In this document: piece by piece, positions 44,320-52,627 of the stretch
How the letters are laid out: each line of letters starts with the position of its first letter
Position numbering within the stretch: position 1 is the first letter of the stretch
Assembly (NCBI GenBank): GCA_022650485.1
Contig: JALCPP010000004.1
Location: 62,001-126,000, forward strand
Source: Oscillospiraceae bacterium
GTDB taxonomy: Bacteria > Bacillota > Clostridia > Oscillospirales > Acutalibacteraceae
Length of the DNA: 64,000 nucleotides
Reading direction: 5' to 3'
Program-made: the position numbers and the translations under genes
The notes under the pieces: generated by a model
What the model saw: the letters and a program-made list of their open reading frames with translations, nothing else
The model's database searches: none
What the model was told of the DNA's origin: nothing

Positions 44320-45829
44320 ATGGCAATCAATTACAAAATTCCGGAATACGACGTTCTGCGTGACCCGCAGCGCTGTATTGCCTGCCGTGTCTGCGAGCGC
44401 CAGTGTGCCAACGAGGTGCATGCGTTCGACCCGGAGTCCGGCACCATGCGAAGCGATGAAAGCAAATGTGTCAACTGTCACCGCTGTGTCACGCTCTGCC
44501 CGACCCATGCGCTGAAAATTGTGAAAAATCCGGATACCTTCCGCTTGAGCGCGTATTGGAAGCAGAGTGACATCGGCGAAATTTATGCCCAGGCGGATAC
44601 CGGAGGCATGCTGCTTTCCTCCATGGGCAACCCGAAACCGTACCCGATTTACTGGGACAAAATGCTGATTAATGCTTCCCAGGTGACCAATCCCTCCATC
44701 GACCCGCTGCGCGAACCGATGGAAACCCGCACGTTTCTTGGGAAGAAACCGGGACGCATTGAGCGCAATGCGGATGGAAGTATCAAAACCGCCGGCCTTC
44801 CGCCCCAGCTGAAGCTGGAGGTGCCGATCCTGTTTTCCGCCATGAGCTACGGTTCCATCAGCTACAACGCGCACGCAAGCCTTGCGCGTGCGGCGCGGGA
44901 GCTGGGTACCTATTATAATACGGGCGAGGGCGGCCTGCACGAGGACTTCTATGAATACGGCCCGAACACCATTGTTCAGGTGGCGTCCGGCCGGTTCGGG
45001 GTGCACCCGGATTACCTGAAAACGGGGGCGGCGATTGAAATCAAGATCGGCCAGGGGGCGAAACCGGGAATCGGCGGCCACCTGCCGGGGGCGAAGATTA
45101 CGGATGCGGTTTCCCGCACGCGTATGATTCCGAAAGGAACCGATGCGATTTCTCCGGCGCCGCACCACGATATTTACTCGATTGAGGACCTGCGCCAGCT
45201 GGTTTTTTCGCTCAAAGAAGCCACGGAGTACCAAAAGCCGGTCATCGTCAAGATTGCTGCGGTTCATAATGTCGCCGCCATTGCGAGCGGTATTGCGGCG
45301 CAGCGGCGCGGATATCATTGCCATTGACGGCTTCCGCGGCGGAACCGGCGCGGCGCCGACCCGTATCCGAGACAACGTCGGCATCCCCATTGAGCTTGCG
45401 CTTGCGGCGGTGGATGAACGCCTGCGGCAGGAGCAGATTCGAAACAACGTTTCTCTAATCGTTGCCGGCGGAATCCGCAATTCGGCGGACGTGGTCAAGG
45501 CCATCGCGCTCGGTGCGGATGCGGTTTACATTGCGACCCCGGCATTGCTGGCGCTGGGGTGCCACCTGTGCCGCACCTGCCAGTCCGGCAAGTGCAACTG
45601 GGGCATCGCAACCCAGCGCCCGGATCTGGTGAAACGCCTGAATCCGGAGATTGGATACAAGCGCCTTGTCAACCTTGTTTCCGCGTGGCAGCATGAAATC
45701 ATGGAAATGATGGGCGGCATGGGCATCAATTCGATTGAATCGATGCGCGGCAACCGGCTGATGCTGCGCGGCATCGGCCTGAATGAGAGAGAGCTGGAGA
45801 TTCTCGGAATAAAGCATGCGGGGGAATAA
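44320..45829 (+). pseudogene. Glutamate synthase FMN/synthase subunit, interrupted by a frameshift
   Basis: The synthase subunit makes glutamate from 2-oxoglutarate and ammonia at FMN. An N-terminal 2[4Fe-4S] ferredoxin domain (CIACRVCERQC, CVNCHRCVTLCP) precedes the GltS barrel (FSAMSYGSISYNAH; GEGGLHEDFYEYGPN). The frame from ATG 44320 runs to a stop at 45325-45327, but from about 45298 the family sequence continues in the next frame (RSGADIIAIDGFRGGTGAAP, then the Cys cluster CHLCRTCQSGKC) to the stop at 45827-45829. One extra base, a G near 45298-45299, explains it. Both halves are otherwise intact, so this is a recent mutation or a sequencing error. Confidence 0.88.
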
Positions 45830-45832
45830 GCG

Positions 45833-46264
45833 ATGAAACGGGTTTATGTAAACGAAGAATGGTGCCTGGGGTGCCATTTGTGCGAATATAACTGCGCGTT
45901 TGCCGCAACCGGGGAAACCGACATGGCGAAGGCGCTTCAAGGGGTTGAGATTCACCCCAAGGTTCAGATTGAGGGTGACGGCCGAATCAGCTTTGCCGTT
46001 TCCTGCCGTCACTGTGACGACCCCATCTGTATGAAAAGCTGTATTGCGGGCGCTATTTCCAAACGGGACGGTGTGGTTCATGTGGATAAGGATAAATGCG
46101 TGGGGTGCTACACCTGTGTTCTGGTCTGTCCCTACGGCGCGGTACTGCCCGCCCCGGACGGGCACGCGATTCGGAAATGCGAGCTTTGTACCGACAACGC
46201 CTGCGGCGAGCCTGCCTGCGTGAAGGGATGCCCGAACGGCGCGATTGTTTTTGAAGAGAGGTGA
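45833..46264 (+). CDS. Ferredoxin-like 4Fe-4S subunit of glutamate synthase cluster
   Basis: Electron-transfer protein of 143 aa with four cysteine clusters, starting CLGCHLCEYNC at residue 11, then CRHCDDPIC, CVGCYTCVLVC and CELC..ACGEPACVKGC: the DMSO-reductase-HycB-like multi-cluster pattern. It could carry up to four [4Fe-4S] clusters. It starts 3 bases after the synthase gene and precedes a FAD oxidoreductase, so it likely passes electrons from that protein to the synthase. Confidence 0.9.
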   Translation: MKRVYVNEEWCLGCHLCEYNCAFAATGETDMAKALQGVEIHPKVQIEGDGRISFAVSCRHCDDPICMKSCIAGAISKRDGVVHVDKDKCVGCYTCVLVCPYGAVLPAPDGHAIRKCELCTDNACGEPACVKGCPNGAIVFEER

Positions 46265-46269
46265 ATGCA

Positions 46270-47499
46270 ATGAACTATGTAATGATCGGGAATTCCACCG
46301 CGGCGGTCGGCTGTATTGAGGGAATCCGCTCCATTGACCCGAAAGGGACGATCACGATGATTTCGGAAGAGCCGTACCCCGCCTATTCCCGCCCGTTGAT
46401 TTCCTACCTGCTTCAGGGGAAAACGACGGAGGAAAAGATGAAAGCCCGCCCCGCCGAATTTTATGAAAAAAACGGTGTGACGCTTCTTTGCGGCAAAAGG
46501 GCGGCCCAGGTGGATTTCGGCAGAAAAGCCGTTGTTCTGGAGGACGGAGAGCAAATCTATTATGATCGGCTTTTCATTGCAACCGGGGCCCGCCCGTTTG
46601 TCCCGCCGATGGAGGGACTGGAACGGGTGAAACAAAAATTTACCTTTATGAAGCTGGATGACGCAAAGGCGCTGGAGGCGGCCCTGACCCCGAACAGCCG
46701 CGTGCTGATTATCGGCGCGGGGCTGATCGGGTTAAAGTGTGCGGAAGGAATCAGCGGCCGCGCCGGTTCCATCACGGTGGTCGATCTGGCGGACCGCGTA
46801 TTGCCCAGCATCCTTGACCCGAAGGGCTCGGACATGGTGCGGCGGCATGTTGAATCGAACGGAATTCGCTTTCTGCTCGGTGACAGCGCGGCGGAATTCC
46901 AGCCGAACCGTGCGCGCCTGAAAAGCGGAAGAACGGTTGACTTTGACCTGCTCGTTCTCGCCGTGGGGGTACGGCCGAATACGGAGCTTGCCGCGCAGGC
47001 AGGCTGCAAAGTCGGGCGGGGCATCGTAATCGACGAACATTCCGCGACCAGCGTGCCTGAAATTTACGCGGCGGGCGACTGCTGCGAATGCCGTGACATT
47101 ACAACCGGGCAGAACCGGGTGCTTGCCATTCTTCCAAATGCTTATTTACAAGGGGAAACGGCGGGCGTTAATATGGCCGGTGGAGAAAAAAGCTTCGCCA
47201 ATGCCGTGCCGATGAACGCGATTGGATTTTTCGGGCTTCACGTCCTTACGGCGGGAAGTTATGACGGAAAAGAACTGGTGGAAACCAAAGCCGGAGTTTA
47301 CAGAAAACTGGTGGTCAGGGACAATTTGCTGAAGGGATTTATCCTGGTTGGAGAAATTGCGAGGGCGGGCATTTACACGTCTTTGATTCGGGAGCGGACC
47401 CCGCTTGATACCGTCGACTTTGAACTGCTGAAACAAAAGCCGCAGCTGATGGCCTTTTCGGCCCGGAGCCGCGCGGTTAAACTCGGAGGTGCGAAATGA
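46270..47499 (+). CDS. NAD(P)/FAD-dependent oxidoreductase of glutamate synthase cluster
   Basis: Pyridine-nucleotide-disulfide-type oxidoreductase of 409 aa. The N-terminal FAD motif is YVMIGNSTAAVGCIEGI, the NAD(P) motif VLIIGAGLIGLKCAEGI near residue 142, and the second FAD motif EIYAAGDC near 260. There is no CxxxxC redox disulfide. ATG 46270 follows GAGAGGTG; an in-frame GTG lies at 46261. It probably delivers electrons from NAD(P)H to the adjacent ferredoxin for glutamate synthesis. Confidence 0.9.
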   Translation: MNYVMIGNSTAAVGCIEGIRSIDPKGTITMISEEPYPAYSRPLISYLLQGKTTEEKMKARPAEFYEKNGVTLLCGKRAAQVDFGRKAVVLEDGEQIYYDRLFIATGARPFVPPMEGLERVKQKFTFMKLDDAKALEAALTPNSRVLIIGAGLIGLKCAEGISGRAGSITVVDLADRVLPSILDPKGSDMVRRHVESNGIRFLLGDSAAEFQPNRARLKSGRTVDFDLLVLAVGVRPNTELAAQAGCKVGRGIVIDEHSATSVPEIYAAGDCCECRDITTGQNRVLAILPNAYLQGETAGVNMAGGEKSFANAVPMNAIGFFGLHVLTAGSYDGKELVETKAGVYRKLVVRDNLLKGFILVGEIARAGIYTSLIRERTPLDTVDFELLKQKPQLMAFSARSRAVKLGGAK

Positions 47500-48218
47500 A
47501 CCGGATTGATGCGAACGGAAAAGACTTTCGCGCGCTGAACGAGGAGCTCCGCAAAGCGGGGACAGACGTTCGGATTGAAAACTGTATGGGCCAGCGGTAT
47601 CTTGCCGCCGGCATGAGCGGAAAGAATCTGGCGGTTCAGGGAACGCCGGGCAACGCACTGGGCAGTTACCTGAACGGCGGAACCATTCGTGTGTGCGGCA
47701 ACGTGCAGGATCAGACTGGAGACACCATGAACGCGGGAACCATCGTAGTGGACGGTTCCTGCGGGGACGCGACGGGATACTCGATGCGCGGCGGGAAGAT
47801 TCTGGTGCGCGGTGACGCGGGGTACCGTGTCGGCATTCATATGAAGGCGTACCGCGAGCAGCAGCCGCTGATTATGGTCGGCGGGGAAGCCGGCAGTTTT
47901 CTCGGCGAGTACCAGGCCGGCGGCACGATTATTGTGCTGGGAATCGGCTGCGAAGGCCGGGCGCCGGTCGGCCGCCTGTGCGGGACGGGAATGCACGGCG
48001 GAAAAATGTTTCTGCGCGCCGCCGCGCTTCCCGCGGATCTGCCGCCGCAGGTTTCGGCGGAACAGGCAGGCGCAGAGGATATGGCGGAAATCGACGGATA
48101 TCTGGATGAATTCTGCACCGCGTTTTCGTTTGAAAAGAAAAGCCTGTTTGACCGCCCGTTTTACGTTCTGCGCCCGAATTCCAGCAATCCCTACAAAAGT
48201 CTGTATACATTTAACTGA
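47496..48218 (+). CDS. Glutamate synthase GXGXG-domain subunit
   Basis: Right-handed beta-helix subunit of 240 aa, equivalent to the C-terminal structural domain of GltB. Repeated glycine-rich turns are seen: GTPGNALGSYLNGGTIRVCG, GDTMNAGTIVVDG, GDATGYSMRGGKILVRGDAG. It overlaps the oxidoreductase gene by 4 bases (ATGA). As in archaeal-type split glutamate synthases it should bind the amidotransferase and synthase subunits together. A terminator follows. Confidence 0.9.
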   Translation: MNRIDANGKDFRALNEELRKAGTDVRIENCMGQRYLAAGMSGKNLAVQGTPGNALGSYLNGGTIRVCGNVQDQTGDTMNAGTIVVDGSCGDATGYSMRGGKILVRGDAGYRVGIHMKAYREQQPLIMVGGEAGSFLGEYQAGGTIIVLGIGCEGRAPVGRLCGTGMHGGKMFLRAAALPADLPPQVSAEQAGAEDMAEIDGYLDEFCTAFSFEKKSLFDRPFYVLRPNSSNPYKSLYTFN

Positions 48219-48244
48219 AGAAACCGCAAAAGTAAAGATCATAA

Positions 48245-48288
48245 AAATGCGCTTTGTCCCGGCGGAAAACCGGAGCAAAGCGCATTTT
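48245..48288 (+). terminator. Intrinsic terminator after the glutamate synthase cluster
   Basis: ATGCGCTTTG with inner CCGG pairs with CCGG and CAAAGCGCAT; A runs before and T runs after make it bidirectional. Confidence 0.85.
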
Positions 48289-48347
48289 ATCGCTGGGAAA
48301 AGAATATGATTTTATGAGATCGTGCAAAGTCGAACGGCGGGCGAAAC

Positions 48348-49352
48348 CTATGCTTTCATTCCCGCAAAATGGGCGGCGATGACCTTGTCGCACCATGCGT
48401 CGAACTTTGGGTCCGGAACCTGCATTTCCGGGTGGGAAAGGGTGTATTCCACACCGCGGCGCGCGCCGTCCGCAAAGCGGATATCTGCGTGAAACCCAGG
48501 AACCAGTCGCTTGATTTTGGTGTTGTCGAACACGGCGCAGTACGCTTTGTCGCCCAGCAGTGTGCCGAGCAGCTCCGGGTTGAAGGCGGCGAGAAAGTCA
48601 GAGGGAATGTGGACCAGATTCGGCTTTACGCCGAGCGCCCTGCCAATTGCCTCATAAGCGTCGTTCCAGGTAACCGCTTCATCGCTCGTGATATGAACCG
48701 CTTCGCCGAGCGCATGCGGATTGCCCAGCAGACCGCAGAATGCCTTTGCAAAATCATCGGCGTGGGTCAGGGTCCACAGAGTCAGCCCGTCGCCGTGAAC
48801 AATGACCGGCTTTCCGTCCAGCATGCGCCGCAGCACCTGCCAGCTGCCCTTTTCCCCGTGAACGGCCAGCGGAATCTGGCGGTCGCAGTAGGTGTGACTG
48901 GGGCGTATGATGGTGACGGGGAATCCGTCGGAACGGTAAGCGGCGGTGAACAGCTCTTCACAGGCAATTTTATTGCGTGAATAGCGCCAAAACGGATTGC
49001 AGAGCGGTGTGCTTTCGGTAATGGGGTATCGTGCCGGCGGCTTTTGATAAGCGCTGGCGGAGCTGATAAAGAGAAACTGCGCTGTCTTTTCATGAAAAAG
49101 AGAAAGATCGCGCGCGGCCTGTTCGGGGGTCATCACGGTGAAATCCGCAACTGCGTCGAAAGTTCGGCCGGAAAGCAGCTGTGCCGTTTCTTTTTCGTTT
49201 GAAATGTCCGCTTTCAGCAGCTCTGCCCCCGCAGGGGCAAGTTCCGGGTGAGAGCCGCGCGTCAGCAGGGTGACTTTGGCTCCCCGCTGTGCCGCCAGGG
49301 CAGCGCAGGAGGCGCTGATGGTGCCGGTTCCACCGATAAATAGTACTTTCAT
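48348..49352 (-). CDS. NAD-dependent epimerase/dehydratase family protein
   Basis: Extended SDR protein of 334 aa. The Rossmann motif is FIGGTGTISASCAALA near residues 5-20. The catalytic region is atypical: the sequence has ISSASAYQKP and then YSRNKIACEE, giving Ser and a YxxxK, so it is probably active. ATG 49352 follows TTGGAG. Extended SDRs of this shape are often mis-named mRNA-binding CSP41-like; the substrate is unknown. Confidence 0.82.
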   Translation of the reverse strand: MKVLFIGGTGTISASCAALAAQRGAKVTLLTRGSHPELAPAGAELLKADISNEKETAQLLSGRTFDAVADFTVMTPEQAARDLSLFHEKTAQFLFISSASAYQKPPARYPITESTPLCNPFWRYSRNKIACEELFTAAYRSDGFPVTIIRPSHTYCDRQIPLAVHGEKGSWQVLRRMLDGKPVIVHGDGLTLWTLTHADDFAKAFCGLLGNPHALGEAVHITSDEAVTWNDAYEAIGRALGVKPNLVHIPSDFLAAFNPELLGTLLGDKAYCAVFDNTKIKRLVPGFHADIRFADGARRGVEYTLSHPEMQVPDPKFDAWCDKVIAAHFAGMKA

Positions 49353-49500
49353 CTTGCACACTCCAATTTCCTGTATTATAATATTACCATATCCGCAAAA
49401 TTCGTTGTGCCGAAAGGCTTCGCCTTTTTGGGCAAATGGGAAATGGTAAGATTCTGTTAGAAATCATTACGCAAATTTGGGTAGAAAGGAAGGGACCGCG

Positions 49501-50019
49501 ATGCTTAAAAATTTATCTTTTTTGAACATGCTGGTCTGGAACCTCGTGATTGTCGGCCTTTGGCATATGGTGGTATTTCTGCTTTGCATTAAAATTCCAA
49601 AATCGTCTATCAACCCCGCGAAAGGACGGTTTGCGCCAAAGCAATGGGAACATAAGGGCCGCTGGTACCGGGAAACACTGAAAATCCAGCTTTGGAAAGA
49701 CAGGGTGCCGCAGCATATTGGGAAAAACGGATTTTCCAAAAGACACCTGAAGGATATGTCCATTGATTATCTGGATGAATTTATATTTGAAACATGCCGC
49801 GGCGAGTGGATGCACCTGAAAAATTGTATTTGCGCCGTTGTTACGCTGTTAATTAACCCTTTGCTGGTCGGTATTGTGATCTCTTTTCTCATTATGCTTG
49901 CCAATGTGCCTTTCGCAGCTGTTCAGCGGTACAACCGGTTTCGTCTGATGACTCTGCGGAAAAGAAGACTGCGGGAGATTCGCTCGGCTCAGATGGAGCA
50001 CAGCACCGTCACCGCGTAA
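49501..50019 (+). CDS. CrtO-like membrane acyltransferase homologue
   Basis: Membrane protein of 172 aa resembling staphylococcal CrtO, the acyltransferase that finishes staphyloxanthin. Shared features: an N-terminal helix followed by KIPKS and WEHKGRWYRETLKIQLWKD, ETCRGEWMHL, and a second helix region ending in ANVPFAAVQRYNRFRL. No carotenoid synthesis gene is nearby, so the real acceptor is probably a different lipid or glycolipid (inference). ATG 49501 follows AAGGAAGG. A terminator follows. Confidence 0.75.
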   Translation: MLKNLSFLNMLVWNLVIVGLWHMVVFLLCIKIPKSSINPAKGRFAPKQWEHKGRWYRETLKIQLWKDRVPQHIGKNGFSKRHLKDMSIDYLDEFIFETCRGEWMHLKNCICAVVTLLINPLLVGIVISFLIMLANVPFAAVQRYNRFRLMTLRKRRLREIRSAQMEHSTVTA

Positions 50020-50037
50020 TCCGAATGCAAAATTTTT

Positions 50038-50074
50038 AAACAGCCATGCCGCTTTGTGCGGCGCGGCTGTTTTT
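50038..50074 (+). terminator. Intrinsic terminator after the CrtO-like gene
   Basis: AAACAGCC with inner GCCGC pairs with GCGGC and GGCTGTTT, followed by more T. It lies just before the cohesin-domain gene. Confidence 0.88.
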
Positions 50075-50099
50075 CAATATGCCGGGGGTGAAAGATGCA

Positions 50100-51233
50100 A
50101 TGAACAAACGCTGCCTTTCTGTAATGGTATCTTTGTGTTTTGCCTTGCTGGGGCTTGCTTCGGGGTCAGCGTCTGCCCATTCAGCCGCTTATTTTTCCTA
50201 TGCGCTGAATTCTGTTTCCGCTTCGCCGGGGGAAACGGTGAAATTAAACGTAAAAGCATTCAAAACGGAGGAAACGGCGGCGGGATTCCGGCTGAACGTT
50301 CAATATGATGAGGACAGGCTGGATTATATCGGAACCGAAACCGCCGGAGCGGTAAAGAGCGGAACTTTGCGGACCAATAACCATTCCGGTTTGGTCAGCG
50401 GTGTCTATGTCTGCAACACGGAATGCGAGGATGCGCCCAGACTTTCCGGCACGGTGGTTTCCTTTGCCTTTGCGGTGGAACCGGATGCCGATGCGGGGGA
50501 TACGGCGCTGACGGTGTCGGCGGACCAGGTCTGTAATTACGACGGTGACCCCCTCGATGCTTCCAGCGCGGATGAAAAGCTGAACCTGAACATTCAGCCG
50601 AAGGCTTCTTCAGATGCCAGCCTGACAGCGTTGGCACCGTCGGCCGGAACATTGAAACCGGACTTTTCCCCTTCCCTGTACCGCTACACGCTGAAAGTCG
50701 GCAGTGAAGTGGATGCCGTCGATTTTCAGCTGTCCGCCAAAGACGGGGGCCGTGCTCGCGTCAGCCGCACAGCGCTGAACCGGGCGGGAAAAGAAACGAA
50801 GATCACTGTTACGGTCACATCGGAAGATCAGCTGCGCACGGCGCAGTACATGGTTTTTGTCCAGCGCGCGGCAGCGGCAAAAGAAAAAGACACCGTGTCC
50901 GCGGCCGCGGGAACGGTGGAACATAAAAGTTCCGCAGTACCGCGGAACAGAGAACATGCACCGGCAGGAACAACATCTGCTTCGGCTTTGCAAAACGAAG
51001 AAGAACCGGAGTCAAAATCCGCGCGATCTTCGCGGGCGGAAGGCAGTTTGCAAGAAGGGCAGGGCGCAGGCCTACAACCGGCCGCTCAAACGCAGCAGGA
51101 TTCCGCCGGGCGGACGCTGGTGCTCACAGGGGACAGAATGCCCTCTTTCTTTTCCGGCATGATGGCCGCGGCTTTTTGCATTATGGTCGGAATGGCGGTC
51201 AGCTTTTGGCTGCCGGCCCACCGCCGGCGGTGA
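50100..51233 (+). CDS. Secreted cohesin-type plus cadherin-like domain protein, membrane anchored
   Basis: Surface protein of 377 aa. It has a signal peptide (about residues 1-27, ending ASA), a cohesin-like beta-sandwich (about 33-160, opening VSASPGETVKLNVKAF), a cadherin-like beta-sandwich domain (about 170-255, LTALAPSAGTLKPDFSPSLY), a low-complexity Ser/Glu/Gln-rich stretch, and a C-terminal helix (about 350-372) with an Arg tail. Cohesins bind dockerins in cellulosomes, but no dockerin or scaffoldin is seen, so it is probably a general adhesion or sensing protein. ATG 50100 follows GGGGGTG. Confidence 0.78.
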   Translation: MNKRCLSVMVSLCFALLGLASGSASAHSAAYFSYALNSVSASPGETVKLNVKAFKTEETAAGFRLNVQYDEDRLDYIGTETAGAVKSGTLRTNNHSGLVSGVYVCNTECEDAPRLSGTVVSFAFAVEPDADAGDTALTVSADQVCNYDGDPLDASSADEKLNLNIQPKASSDASLTALAPSAGTLKPDFSPSLYRYTLKVGSEVDAVDFQLSAKDGGRARVSRTALNRAGKETKITVTVTSEDQLRTAQYMVFVQRAAAAKEKDTVSAAAGTVEHKSSAVPRNREHAPAGTTSASALQNEEEPESKSARSSRAEGSLQEGQGAGLQPAAQTQQDSAGRTLVLTGDRMPSFFSGMMAAAFCIMVGMAVSFWLPAHRRR

Positions 51234-51236
51234 GCC

Positions 51237-51683
51237 TTAAGTCTTTTTCGTGAACTCTGTTCGGCAGACCGGGCAGGTAATCACAATTTTCCCCTTGCCT
51301 TTCGGCACGCGCAGAGTTTTTTTACAGTTTGGGCACCGAAAATACCGGTGCGTTTTCTTGTCGTTCATCCGGTACAGGGTCTGACCGCGCCAGCGTTCAA
51401 ACCGGCCGGAAGCCGTGCGGAACCACTGGACTATTCGGTGCCAGTACTTTAAAAACACGGCGTTTTCCTGGTAACGGCGGGAGATGTTTCGGGAAAAAAT
51501 CCGGTAAACATCCCACACCAGAAGCGCCAGCGCCAGATAAGCGAGAAACGGCAGGCGGGTGATTCTGGCGATAAAGACCAGCAGCAGGTAGCCGATCATC
51601 AATCCGATGCTCAGCTGGTCGGAGCCGTACCGCCCCGTCATAACCCGCCGGTACCAATAAGAAAGGCGCATTAAATAGTTCAT
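51237..51683 (-). CDS. Membrane protein with C-terminal zinc ribbon
   Basis: Protein of 148 aa with two helices (about residues 25-42 and 45-62), a basic middle region, and a C-terminal zinc ribbon CPNCKKTLRVPKGKGKIV followed by CPVC. No function known. ATG 51683 is likely; TTG 51686 is adjacent, with AAAGGA upstream. Its stop is 3 bases from the stop of the convergent cohesin gene. Confidence 0.75.
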   Translation of the reverse strand: MNYLMRLSYWYRRVMTGRYGSDQLSIGLMIGYLLLVFIARITRLPFLAYLALALLVWDVYRIFSRNISRRYQENAVFLKYWHRIVQWFRTASGRFERWRGQTLYRMNDKKTHRYFRCPNCKKTLRVPKGKGKIVITCPVCRTEFTKKT

Positions 51684-51803
51684 CAACTTTTCACATCCTT
51701 TCGCCGCGTCGGTTCTATTGCCATGATAGCATAGTAAGCAGGAAAAAACTTGAATAAACTGTAAAAAACAGGACCGCCGCAGTCTTTCTGCGGCGGTAAA
51801 TAT

Positions 51804-52484
51804 TTATTGAATAACAACTTTGGTGCCTGCCGGAATATGGTCGTAAATCCATTTTGCGTTTTCCGTGGTCAGGCGGATACATCCGTGGGAAGCGGGGGTC
51901 CCCAGCTTCGCGGCTTCCTCGGGCTCCATTTCCTCATTTTCGTCAAACGGAACGCTGTGAAACAGGTAGGCGTTATAAAAGCGGGTCCAGTAATAGGCGC
52001 CTTCCTGCACGCGGGGATTGTAAAAAGACATTCCGCGGCTTTTGGAGCCTTCGGCTATTGTGAATGTTCCGATTGGCGTTTCGCTGCCTTCTTTGCCGGA
52101 AGAACAAAGAAATTCCTGAACCAGCCGGCTTTCCGCATCCAGGACACGGACTTTCTGATCCTGAAGGGACACGTCGATTTTCAGGGGCTTTGCGGCCTTT
52201 TCAAGAGAAACCGTGACGGCCTCCGGCTCGCTGGAAGCGGGGGGCACGGAGGATTCCTGCACAGGCGCGGAAGAGATCGGTGTGGAAGAAACGGGCGTAC
52301 AAGAGGAAGATTCCGGTTCGGCGGCCACGGCGGACCGGTCGAATTTCATCCATTCCACCGCGGCGGAGACCCCCGCGGCAAAGCGGCCCGGGTCCAGTGC
52401 GGCATACGTTGCGCCCGCACCCACAAAAAGAATCAGGGCAGCGAGCAAAATTTGTTTGATGGGTCCTTTTCCGTGTCCTTTCAT
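51804..52484 (-). CDS. L,D-transpeptidase (YkuD family)
   Basis: Membrane-anchored cell-wall enzyme of 226 aa that cross-links or modifies peptidoglycan through L,D bonds. It has a signal anchor (about residues 11-30), a Ser/Pro linker, and a YkuD domain with catalytic motif LGTPASHGCIRL (His and Cys). ATG 52484 is preferred; AAGGA lies 14 bases upstream. The longer frame from ATG 52556 would start almost at the transcription start of the promoter at 52566-52594. Confidence 0.88.
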   Translation of the reverse strand: MKGHGKGPIKQILLAALILFVGAGATYAALDPGRFAAGVSAAVEWMKFDRSAVAAEPESSSCTPVSSTPISSAPVQESSVPPASSEPEAVTVSLEKAAKPLKIDVSLQDQKVRVLDAESRLVQEFLCSSGKEGSETPIGTFTIAEGSKSRGMSFYNPRVQEGAYYWTRFYNAYLFHSVPFDENEEMEPEEAAKLGTPASHGCIRLTTENAKWIYDHIPAGTKVVIQ

Positions 52485-52565
52485 GAAGGATCGGCACGTC
52501 CTTTCTTTCTTCGTCTGAATCCTGCCGCGTTCGGCGGCGAAGGACAAAATTTTCATTTTATCCTA

Positions 52566-52594
52566 ATTATAAAGGAAAGGGCGTGACTTTCCAA
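52566..52594 (-). promoter_or_regulatory. SigA promoter of the L,D-transpeptidase
   Basis: On the minus strand TTGGAA (52594-52589), a 17-base spacer, and TATAAT (52571-52566). Confidence 0.7.
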
Positions 52595-52627
52595 TGAAAA
52601 AATAGAATTTACAATAAAATTTTAGGG

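Noticed and set aside
45285-45330. Programmed ribosomal frameshift to explain the split glutamate synthase gene
   Set aside because: No slippery sequence, stimulatory stem or nearby in-frame stop at the shift point was found, and the family is not known to use one.
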